A stretch of 35,020 nucleotides of DNA from an uncultured Synergistales bacterium (GTDB taxonomy: Bacteria > Synergistota > Synergistia > Synergistales > Aminobacteriaceae), in NCBI GenBank assembly GCA_905233525.1, contig CAJOEW010000038.1, positions 1 through 35,020 of the forward strand. The letters run 5' to 3'. A program made the translations under genes and the position numbers. This document shows positions 24,508 through 31,905 of the stretch, piece by piece. Every line of letters begins with the position of its first letter. Position 1 is the first letter of the stretch. The notes under the pieces were generated by a model. The model did not search any database. It saw only the letters and a list, made by a program, of their open reading frames with translations, and had not been told where the DNA came from.

Positions 24508-24804
24508 ATGCATGAATTTCCGTTGACAAATTCCGTTAATAATGCCGTGCTGAGATTATGTGATAATTTCGGCTGGGATAAAGTTCGAAGAATTTTAATT
24601 AAAGTCGGCGGAATGCGTAAGATCAATCCTGAATTGATGTCATGTATATTCGCAATAGTGTCACGTGGAACAGCTACGGAGGGCGGACGTAAAAGCTCGC
24701 GCGAGGATTTAGATTTAAAATGTCCATTGTGCGGAAGCACTGAAATCGAAATAATATCAGGTCTGGAGCTTTCAATAGAGGCTCTGGAAGTTGAAAAGAA
24801 ATAA
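24508..24804 (+). CDS. hypA: Hydrogenase nickel chaperone HypA, missing its first zinc CxxC
   Basis: HypA helps insert nickel into [NiFe]-hydrogenase or urease. The start MHEFPL carries the nickel-binding Met1-His2, then RRILIKVGGM and CIFAIVSRGTATEG match the family. HypA normally has two CxxC pairs holding one zinc. Here only the second (CPLCGS) is present, and the sequence jumps from ATEG straight to GRKSSREDLDLKCP. The protein is 98 aa, against about 113-118 in the family, so about 17-18 residues (roughly 51 bases) seem lost in frame, including the first CxxC. Upstream in-frame codon TTG 24502 is rejected because MHE must be N-terminal. It lies 9 bases after cheR and 2 bases before pcrA. 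Zinc binding, and probably function, is lost. Confidence 0.82.
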   Translation: MHEFPLTNSVNNAVLRLCDNFGWDKVRRILIKVGGMRKINPELMSCIFAIVSRGTATEGGRKSSREDLDLKCPLCGSTEIEIISGLELSIEALEVEKK

Positions 24805-24806
24805 TT

Positions 24807-26843
24807 ATGACAAATTCACCAAATGAAATTTTAGAAGCTCTGTCGCCTAAACAACGTGAAGCGGCTGAATATGTTGACGGCCCTTTATTGGTTATAGCAG
24901 GTGCAGGAAGCGGCAAAACAAGAGTTTTAACACATAAGATCGCATGGCTGGTAGCTGAAAAAATTGCACGCCCTGAAGAAATTTTAGCTGTGACTTTCAC
25001 AAATAAAGCTGCTGGTGAAATGCGGGAACGTATAAACGATTTATTGCCTGGCGAAGCTGGAAGAATAAACGCCGGAACGTTTCACGCATTCGGATTGAAA
25101 TTTTTATTCAGAAATTTAGACGCTGCTAAAGATTACGCCGGCCTGCATGAAAATTTTACGATATTCGACCGCGATGACTGTAAGAAATTATTAAAAAAGA
25201 TCCTTGAAGAATCAGAAGCTCCGAAAAGTGTAACGCCTCAATCCGTAATTGAAATGATCTCGCGCGATTATATGATGTGGTCGCCTTTCCCTCATGATAG
25301 TCTGCTGGATCCTTTCACGTTCAAAATCGCTAAAGAGTACCGCAAACAATTACGTGAGCTTAACGCCGTCGATTTTGATGATTTAATGATATTGCCTCTT
25401 GAAATCATGCAGCACGAAAAAAATATCAAGAAGCGCGAACAAAATAATTTCAAATGGATCTTAGTCGATGAGTATCAGGATGTGAACAATCCGCAATATT
25501 TATTATTAAAAGATTTGACAGGGCGCAAAACAATTATTAACGTTGTCGGAGATCCTGATCAATCTATTTACGGCTGGCGCGGTGCTGAAATTCGTATGAT
25601 ATTGAATTTTGAACACGACTTTGACGGCGCTAAAACGATCGTACTTGATGAAAATTACAGGTCTTCAAAAACTATCTTAACGGCTTCAAACGCATTGATC
25701 CGGAATAATATAGAACGCTTTAAAAAAGATTTATTCACTCAAAAAACTGAAGGCGAAAAAATTTATAATTTATTAGCTCAAAGCGATTTTCAAGAAGTCG
25801 AATTCATAGCTAACGAGATCGAAAAATTAACACGTTTACGAGCTTATAAATATGGCGATATCGCAATACTATACCGTCAAAACGCCATGAGCCGAGTATA
25901 CGAAGAAAAATTTTTATCTGAGCAGATACCTTACAGAATTGTTAGAGGATTAGCATTTTATGACCGCATGGAAGTCAGGGACATGCTCGCAATTTTAAAA
26001 CTGGCTCTAAATCCGTCGGATATTCCTGCTTTGGAACGAGTAACAAGTTTTGCAGTAAAAGGCATGGGCGCGAAACGTCTAGTAAATTTTGAGGAATGGC
26101 TCTTAAAACCGGAACAACAGGAAATTATAAATAATCCTTCGGAATTTTGGAGCGTTGTCGCCGGCGGTGCATGGAAAATAAAAGGCGATTTGAACGAAGC
26201 CATGAAAATGTTTGCGTCTCATATGTGTGCGATAAATGAACTCGCTGATAAAGGCATAGGCGCGGCTGTTGATTACGTTATGAAAGAAATGGGCTATGAC
26301 GATTATTTAGCTAAACATGAGCCTGAAAATTATGACGAACGCCAAAAAAATGTATTGGAATTAAAATCAATAGTGCCTGAAGGAAATTTAAATGAGTCGT
26401 TAGCAGAAGCAGCTTTGTTCACTGACGCAGATACCCAAGATAATGACGAAATTATTGACGCTGTAAATTTAATGACTCTGCACGCCGCTAAAGGTCTTGA
26501 ATTTCCTGTAGTGTTTATCGTCGGAATGGAAGAGGATATTTTTCCTCATTCGCGTTCAAAAGAAAGTCAGGAAGAATTAGAAGAAGAGCGCCGGTTATGC
26601 TATGTCGGTATGACTCGCGCTGAAGAGAGATTATATTTGACGGCAGCACGTTCACGCAGATTATACGGCCATGTCGTTGAAAATAAATTCTCGCGTTTCT
26701 TGTATGAAATTCCTGACAGCTGCAAACGAGTTGATGACCGCGGCGGTAAAGTGAGAACGAGTATATTTAATTCTTACAGAAACGAACGCTCAAGGAGAGG
26801 TTATGGCGATTATTACAATAACGGGCGATATCGGAGCAGGTAA
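24807..26843 (+). CDS. pcrA: ATP-dependent DNA helicase PcrA/UvrD family
   Basis: Superfamily 1A 3'-5' helicase (678 aa) used in excision repair and replication restart. Motif Q is LSPKQREAAEYVDGPLLVIA and Walker A is AGAGSGKT (31-38). These are followed by VTFTNKAAGEMRERI (Ia), AGTFHAFGLKFL, WILVDEYQDVN (II), VVGDPDQSIYGWRGAE (III), LDENYRSS (IV), NLMTLHAAKGLEFPVVFIVG (V), and LCYVGMTRAEERLYL (VI). UvrD and Rep are close relatives; PcrA is the customary name outside enterics. The C-terminal tail is short and rich in Arg, Tyr and Asn. It overlaps coaE by 41 bases. Confidence 0.95.
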   Translation: MTNSPNEILEALSPKQREAAEYVDGPLLVIAGAGSGKTRVLTHKIAWLVAEKIARPEEILAVTFTNKAAGEMRERINDLLPGEAGRINAGTFHAFGLKFLFRNLDAAKDYAGLHENFTIFDRDDCKKLLKKILEESEAPKSVTPQSVIEMISRDYMMWSPFPHDSLLDPFTFKIAKEYRKQLRELNAVDFDDLMILPLEIMQHEKNIKKREQNNFKWILVDEYQDVNNPQYLLLKDLTGRKTIINVVGDPDQSIYGWRGAEIRMILNFEHDFDGAKTIVLDENYRSSKTILTASNALIRNNIERFKKDLFTQKTEGEKIYNLLAQSDFQEVEFIANEIEKLTRLRAYKYGDIAILYRQNAMSRVYEEKFLSEQIPYRIVRGLAFYDRMEVRDMLAILKLALNPSDIPALERVTSFAVKGMGAKRLVNFEEWLLKPEQQEIINNPSEFWSVVAGGAWKIKGDLNEAMKMFASHMCAINELADKGIGAAVDYVMKEMGYDDYLAKHEPENYDERQKNVLELKSIVPEGNLNESLAEAALFTDADTQDNDEIIDAVNLMTLHAAKGLEFPVVFIVGMEEDIFPHSRSKESQEELEEERRLCYVGMTRAEERLYLTAARSRRLYGHVVENKFSRFLYEIPDSCKRVDDRGGKVRTSIFNSYRNERSRRGYGDYYNNGRYRSR

Positions 26844-27369
26844 ATCAACAGTTTCGGATTTGTTTGCAAAATTTACCGGCTATGAAAAATTTAATGCTGA
26901 TGAAATTGCTAAAGGTCTTTGGAATTCTGACGAGGTCAAAAATTTAATCGTCTCACGCTGGGGAGATAATGCCCTAGATGAAAATAATAACGTGCGTTTA
27001 AAAATGATCGCTGAAATAATTTTCAATTCGCCTTCTGAATATGAATACTCCTGTAAAATTATTCATCCGCGCGTCATGTCAAAATTATTTGAGCTTACGA
27101 ATAATAATAACGCTGTGATTGAAGTGCCTTTATTATTTGAAGCAGGCCGGCCTGAATGGGTGAAGCTTGTTATTTTTGTGACAGCTGAATATAAAATCAG
27201 GCTTGCACGCGTGAAAAACAGAGGCTGGAATGAAAACGAATTATTACGGCGCGAAAAATTTCTATTACCTCAAAAAAAACGCATGGCCATGAGCGATATT
27301 ATTATCATGAATAATTCAGATCTTGAAGATCTTGAAGCACGAGTGAAAGAAATTATAAACGCTCTTTAA
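26803..27369 (+). CDS. coaE: Dephospho-CoA kinase
   Basis: Final enzyme of coenzyme A synthesis; it phosphorylates the 3'-OH of dephospho-CoA using ATP. It has the P-loop GDIGAGKST (8-16), the substrate Asp in FNADEIAKGLW, HPRVMSKL, VIEVPLLFEAG and the lid region RVKNRGWNENELLRR. At 188 aa it is near normal. The start ATG lies inside the end of pcrA, after AAGGAG (26792-26797), 5 bases away. It is the last gene of a tight cheR-hypA-pcrA-coaE group with a hairpin downstream. Confidence 0.94.
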   Translation: MAIITITGDIGAGKSTVSDLFAKFTGYEKFNADEIAKGLWNSDEVKNLIVSRWGDNALDENNNVRLKMIAEIIFNSPSEYEYSCKIIHPRVMSKLFELTNNNNAVIEVPLLFEAGRPEWVKLVIFVTAEYKIRLARVKNRGWNENELLRREKFLLPQKKRMAMSDIIIMNNSDLEDLEARVKEIINAL

Positions 27370-27377
27370 AATAACAA

Positions 27378-27402
27378 CAGAGGAGCATAAAAAACTCCTC
27401 TG
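27378..27402. terminator. Hairpin between the convergent coaE and gspF-like genes
   Basis: CAGAGGAG (27378-27385) pairs perfectly with CTCCTCTG (27395-27402) around a 9-base A-rich loop. T-runs after the stem are poor on both strands (AATTTAATT on plus, TTGTTATTTT on minus). It is best seen as a shared terminator for the convergent genes on either side. Confidence 0.65.
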
Positions 27403-27422
27403 CAATTTAATTAAATACTTAA

Positions 27423-28577
27423 TTATTTCACTATACCGGCGAGATCAAATACAGGTGTTAAAATCGCAAGGACTATAAAACCAACACTGACACCCAATCC
27501 CAAAACCATTATAGGCTCTAATAATGTCGAAAAACGTTCCATTCTGGCTTGAGCTGTTTCACGGCATTGATCTGAAACATTTTGTAAAGCTGCTGACAAT
27601 TCACCACCCATTTCACCAACGCGGATTACTGCTACAGTTTCTTCAGGCATTCCGATTTTCTCAAGGGCTTTATCAAATCTGTGACCGGCCTTAACCATTT
27701 CTGCAGCATCGAGCCAGCGCTGTTTGTATATATCCATTGATGAAGCCATTCGCAACGCCTGCACTAATGGTATACCGGATTTTAACAACGTGCTTATATG
27801 AGACATAACAAGAGCTAAATTTAATTGGTCGCTTATTCCCTGCATAAAAGGCATTTTAAATTTACGGCCTGTTCGTTTCATCCATAAGAATAATATTAAA
27901 AAGCCTAACACGATCCATAACCAATAGCTCGTTAAAAAATCAGACGCTGCTATTAAAATTCTCGTCGGCAATGGTAACGTCTGGTGCATGTCCGCAAATA
28001 ATTCTGAAATTTTCGGAACAACATACGTAAGCATAAAAGCTACAACACCGATTCCGACAACTGCCATAACAATTGGATAAGTCATCGCGCCTTTGATCTT
28101 ACGTTTTAAGCCGTCCTCAAGTTTAAATTGTTCGGCTGCCTCTTCTAAAACTGAGATAAGCGATCCGCTTTGTTCACCGGATTCAGCGACGCGCCATAAA
28201 CTTTCACGAAACGCGCCCGACTCAGATAAGGCCGTATGAAATTTTCTACCGCTCTCAACTTCAGCTAATAATTTTTCCAGAGCCGGCTTCATCTTTTTGT
28301 CATGAACTTGTTTTGACATAAGACGAAGACAATCAGCTAAAGGCAATCCGGATCTCAAATACGAAGCTAGACCGCGGCAGAAGAATATATGATTTTCAAG
28401 CGGCAATACCTTTTGAGATTTTATACTGCCTTTTTTCTCTTCGATCATTTTTACATCAACGACAACAATTCCGCGCTCTGTCAATTTATCAACGGCCTGC
28501 ATTGATGATCCGGCTTCAACTGTTCCTTTAGTTGATTTGCCTTTTGAGTCGTAACCTGAATAATTAAAATACGGCAT
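27423..28577 (-). CDS. Type II secretion / type IV pilus inner-membrane platform protein (GspF/PilC family)
   Basis: Polytopic platform protein (384 aa) on which pilin-like subunits are assembled. The N-terminus YFNYSGYDSKGKSTKGTVEA is the usual GspF start. Two copies of the T2SSF domain follow (about 60-185 and 260-380), each with a pattern like LASYLRSGLPLADCLRLMS / ISTLLKSGIPLVQALRMAS and VAESGEQSGSL / VIRVGEMGGEL. Membrane helices occur near 165-190, 215-235 and 355-375. No GspE ATPase, pilin or secretin gene is nearby, so it is an isolated member whose partners lie elsewhere, and secretion versus pilus cannot be decided. It is 10 bases from the DUF4432 gene and may share its transcript. 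Confidence 0.9.
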   Translation of the reverse strand: MPYFNYSGYDSKGKSTKGTVEAGSSMQAVDKLTERGIVVVDVKMIEEKKGSIKSQKVLPLENHIFFCRGLASYLRSGLPLADCLRLMSKQVHDKKMKPALEKLLAEVESGRKFHTALSESGAFRESLWRVAESGEQSGSLISVLEEAAEQFKLEDGLKRKIKGAMTYPIVMAVVGIGVVAFMLTYVVPKISELFADMHQTLPLPTRILIAASDFLTSYWLWIVLGFLILFLWMKRTGRKFKMPFMQGISDQLNLALVMSHISTLLKSGIPLVQALRMASSMDIYKQRWLDAAEMVKAGHRFDKALEKIGMPEETVAVIRVGEMGGELSAALQNVSDQCRETAQARMERFSTLLEPIMVLGLGVSVGFIVLAILTPVFDLAGIVK

Positions 28578-28587
28578 ATACTTTAAA

Positions 28588-29592
28588 TCACACTCTCTTG
28601 AAACTTAATTTTATATTATTTTTCACAACGCCGAAGCCCTCTAAAATTCTTAATTCTCCGTGTTCGCGTTCGTCCGATCTTCCCATTGTGTAACACGTCG
28701 AAGGCTCCAAACCTAAAACATATTCACCGCTGCGCATTGATTTCCATTGAGATAAACGCGGTAAAGTATCTTTTGACCATTCAAGCGAGGCTGTAATTTT
28801 TAATTCGTCATTGATGATTTCGGCTTTAGGCTCGCAATTATTTCCAGTCTCATTAAAATAAACGCATTCCGGCTCATTATCGATCGGTTGGCTGAAAATG
28901 CACTGACTTGAAATTTTATCGCGCGCGTAATCTGTTCTTGGTTTTGTTTCACAGCCGGCCGGCAAAATTAAGCGCGTCCTTTCACTCAAAAACGGCCAGC
29001 CGAAATTAACATGATACAAAATAGAATATTCAAATTTGTTCGGCGTGAGATTTTTTATTTCGTCCTCGATAAATATTTCGCTGCTCCAGACCGGAATTTT
29101 ATATTTACGCTTAATTGAAAACGCATGCCGCCATTGTTCTGTCTCACGCACTTCACCGCCGACATAAATATTTTCGTTATCAGAATAAGCAAATAAATTA
29201 CTCGCTGAATTTCCATGATAACGGCCATGCAACGGATGAAACTCATTATCGCCGCGCGTGTCCGTACATTGAGGCCCAACGTTTAATAATCCGCAGGTGT
29301 AAAGCATTCCGCCCGGAAAAGTATGATCGAAATTATCAGGAACAGGCAAAAATCTCGCTGGACTGTCGTAACCGTTTTTAGTCATGTAATTTATATTCAC
29401 GCCGCAAAATTTCAAGCGTCCCATATCTAAACCGGTATCAGCTAAAATATCAAAATCAAGTCCGCCGGCAGTCGTTACATTATAAATCACAGCACCGCGT
29501 GCATTTCCTTCATCAATGATTAAGCGCCGGACTCCGAATAATTGCGACTCGTTGCCCGTATATCTGTAAAGATCTTTAGAATTTAAATGCAT
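28588..29592 (-). CDS. DUF4432 protein, aldose 1-epimerase-like
   Basis: A beta-sandwich protein (334 aa) of the galactose-mutarotase-like superfamily, DUF4432 branch. Visible marks are VRRLIIDEGNARGAVIYNV at the N-terminus, FDILADTGLDMGRLKFCG, FPGGMLYTCGLLNVGP, the His-rich HPLHGRYHG (likely active-site His), YHVNFGWPFL, and the ending GLEPSTCYTMGRSDER. Family members are thought to act on sugars, but few are characterised. It starts 2 bases after the galT stop codon, so a role in galactose or hexose handling is a fair inference; the exact substrate is unknown. Confidence 0.85.
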   Translation of the reverse strand: MHLNSKDLYRYTGNESQLFGVRRLIIDEGNARGAVIYNVTTAGGLDFDILADTGLDMGRLKFCGVNINYMTKNGYDSPARFLPVPDNFDHTFPGGMLYTCGLLNVGPQCTDTRGDNEFHPLHGRYHGNSASNLFAYSDNENIYVGGEVRETEQWRHAFSIKRKYKIPVWSSEIFIEDEIKNLTPNKFEYSILYHVNFGWPFLSERTRLILPAGCETKPRTDYARDKISSQCIFSQPIDNEPECVYFNETGNNCEPKAEIINDELKITASLEWSKDTLPRLSQWKSMRSGEYVLGLEPSTCYTMGRSDEREHGELRILEGFGVVKNNIKLSFKRV

Positions 29593-29594
29593 GG

Positions 29595-31091
29595 TTATTT
29601 GAATACACTTCCTGCAAATTTATCGAACGCTTCAAAACCATTCGGATCACGTTTAAATACTCCGCTGTCCTTTAAAACTTGCGTGAACACATGGCCGACT
29701 TCATCACGAAGCATTTTTTTAATATTATCAGCGCCGTTTAAACCTGAATATTTTTCACGAAGCGATCTGTACCAAACGTCGTGAGCTTCAAGTTCAGAAG
29801 GTAATTTATCAGCACCGGCAGCCCATAATTCCGAAATTCTTTCAAGCGATTTTTTCAGACGTGCAGGCAAAACAGCGAGTCCCATAACTTCGATTAAGCC
29901 TATATTTTCTTTTTTGATATGGTGAACTTCTGCATGAGGGTGAAAAATTCCTAACGGGTGTTCATCGCTTGTTCTGTTATTGCGTAAAACTATATCAAGC
30001 TCATAATTTTCACCGCGTCTTCTTGCGATTGGTGTAATTGTGTTATGCGCTTCTCCGTCTGAATGAGCAAGGACTCCTACTTTTTCATCAGTCCATTCGC
30101 GCCACGCTTCAAGAATTTTACACGCAAGATCTGTTAACAAATCCGGCTCGCTTGAATTTAATCTTATTGCAGGCATCGGCCACTTAACACGGCCTGCGGA
30201 AATTTTATTATTATGAACGTCGTAAGGCTTTTCAATTTGAGCGTCAGTCATTGCAAACGTATAACGCCCTCCCTGATAATGATCATGAGATAAAATTGAG
30301 CCTCCTACGATCGGTAAATCAGCATTTGAGCCTAAAAAATAATGCGGGAATTTTTCAAGAAACGCAAATAAATTTTCAAACGTCTCACGCGAAATTAACA
30401 TAGGCACGTGATTTTTATTAAGTACTATGCAATGCTCGTTATAATAGCTGTACGGCGAATATTGAAAATACCATTGGCGGCCATGTAATTTTAAAGGTAT
30501 CAATCTCAAATTCTGCCGCGCCGGATGTCCATGATGACCGTAAAAACCTTCATTCTCGCAGCATAATAAACATTTTGGATAACCTGTTGACGGAGCGTTT
30601 TTAGCTTTAGCAATATCGCGCGGATCTTTTTCAGGCTTTGATAAATTTATCGTGATGTCCAAATTTCCGAAGTCTGTTTTAGTTTTCCAGCAGATATTTT
30701 TTGCGGTGCGTTCGGATCTTATATAGTTTGAAGCCACGCCCAAATTATAAAAATAATCTGTTGCTTCACGCGGTGAATTTTTATAAGCCTGCTCAAATTT
30801 TTCGATCACGTCTGACGGTTTAGGCGTTAATAGTCCCATTATTCGTGTATCAAGTAAATCGCGTTCGGTTTCTGTATTTTCAATAAGATTATTTTCAGCG
30901 GCGTAATCAAGAATTTCAGACAAGATACTATCAGGCGAGTTACCAAAATTTTTATTTACATCTTCAGGCTTGAAATCGTGTACATTGAGTTCGCCTATGA
31001 TTGAATTTGCTGCCCATGTAAAATCGGTATCAGAAATAAGATCGTGATCGCGTGCGAATTTTAAAAGCTCATTTATTTTCGTGTTCAGCAT
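29595..31091 (-). CDS. galT: UDP-glucose--hexose-1-phosphate uridylyltransferase, class II
   Basis: Leloir pathway enzyme that swaps UMP between UDP-glucose and galactose-1-phosphate. At 498 aa it is the longer GalT2 (Firmicutes-type) form. The active-site stretch is SILSHDHYQGGRY (His269 and His271). YPKCLLCCENEGFYG, RQNLRLIPLKLHG, HCIVLNKNHVPM and HNTITPIARRRG also match the family. AGGAGG (31108-31103) is 11 bases before the ATG. galK and galE are not in the window. A weak promoter may lie at 31126-31153 on the minus strand (TTGTAT, 16 bases, TATAAG). Confidence 0.94.
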   Translation of the reverse strand: MLNTKINELLKFARDHDLISDTDFTWAANSIIGELNVHDFKPEDVNKNFGNSPDSILSEILDYAAENNLIENTETERDLLDTRIMGLLTPKPSDVIEKFEQAYKNSPREATDYFYNLGVASNYIRSERTAKNICWKTKTDFGNLDITINLSKPEKDPRDIAKAKNAPSTGYPKCLLCCENEGFYGHHGHPARQNLRLIPLKLHGRQWYFQYSPYSYYNEHCIVLNKNHVPMLISRETFENLFAFLEKFPHYFLGSNADLPIVGGSILSHDHYQGGRYTFAMTDAQIEKPYDVHNNKISAGRVKWPMPAIRLNSSEPDLLTDLACKILEAWREWTDEKVGVLAHSDGEAHNTITPIARRRGENYELDIVLRNNRTSDEHPLGIFHPHAEVHHIKKENIGLIEVMGLAVLPARLKKSLERISELWAAGADKLPSELEAHDVWYRSLREKYSGLNGADNIKKMLRDEVGHVFTQVLKDSGVFKRDPNGFEAFDKFAGSVFK

Positions 31092-31181
31092 TTTTTTTTA
31101 AACCTCCTTTTATTTTATGAACCGGCTTATATGAAAATTTGCATTAAATACAATTTCGAAGCGTTGATAAAAAAAATATTT

Positions 31182-31799
31182 TTAATCGTCTTTCCACTCA
31201 GTTTTGAACAAGTAGATCGACCATGTTTTTTTACCGTTCCACTTATACGGCAGGGCTTGAGCTATAAAAGTTGCCGGACGGTCTTTTTTGTTCTTGATGT
31301 TATAAATTTCGCCGGTCATCGTTATCAATTTGCCTTCTTGATCGACTTCTTTTATATCAGCGTAATATATTGTGTCATCTGTCCCGATCGGTGCGTCAAA
31401 ATGAAAATTCTTACCGTCAAAAGTTATTTCCGAGCTTATTTCACCTTTTGAGACTTTACCTAAATCGATATCGAAATATTTTTTAACTGACGCAGCAACC
31501 GACGAATAAGAGATCGTATACATGGTGCCGCAATCTTTATCTTTGCATTTCTGAATCAGCTTTTTATTGTTAATAAAATTATGAGCCACTCCAAAATATA
31601 TCAGCGAGTCAATATTTTCAGGATTGCCCAAATGAAGCGTATCAGAAGCTTCACCGTCATCGATATCAAAATTAAATAAGCTGACTTCCGTAAAGTTGCT
31701 CAAAAAAATATTCATGCGGTCGCGTTCTGAAGCTGCGTATGAAACTGTCGAAAGAGATAATAAAATTACGAGCGTTAAAAATTTTTTGAAAGTGTTCAT
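31182..31799 (-). CDS. Exported protein of unknown function
   Basis: I do not recognise this 205-aa protein. It has a clear signal peptide (KKFLTLVILLSLSTVSYA, cut before ASERDR), so it goes to the periplasm or beyond. It has no lipobox Cys at the cleavage site. The mature part is rich in Asp, Lys and aromatic residues, with alternating patterns that suggest beta structure. One close pair of Cys (QKCKDKDCGTMY) could form a disulfide. AAGGAG (31813-31808) is 8 bases before the ATG. It may be transcribed with galT, whose start is 90 bases downstream. A run of T follows the stop codon on the minus strand without a strong stem. Confidence 0.75.
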   Translation of the reverse strand: MNTFKKFLTLVILLSLSTVSYAASERDRMNIFLSNFTEVSLFNFDIDDGEASDTLHLGNPENIDSLIYFGVAHNFINNKKLIQKCKDKDCGTMYTISYSSVAASVKKYFDIDLGKVSKGEISSEITFDGKNFHFDAPIGTDDTIYYADIKEVDQEGKLITMTGEIYNIKNKKDRPATFIAQALPYKWNGKKTWSIYLFKTEWKDD

Positions 31800-31905
31800 T
31801 GAAAAAACTCCTTTATTAAAATTTAAAAATCAGCCGTAATTATATAAGCTTCGTGTTTTTAGTCTTTTCGTGTAAAATACAGATTAAATCATTCTGAAAA
31901 GAGAT
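31800..31905. promoter_or_regulatory. Divergent promoter region between the exported orphan and flhA
   Basis: This 106-base AT-rich gap must serve two divergent genes. On the minus strand a perfect TATAAT (31844-31839) lies 40 bases before the orphan gene. On the plus strand TAAAAT (31873-31878) is a weak candidate for flhA. No convincing -35 boxes or sigma-28/sigma-54 type flagellar promoter elements were seen. Confidence 0.35.
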
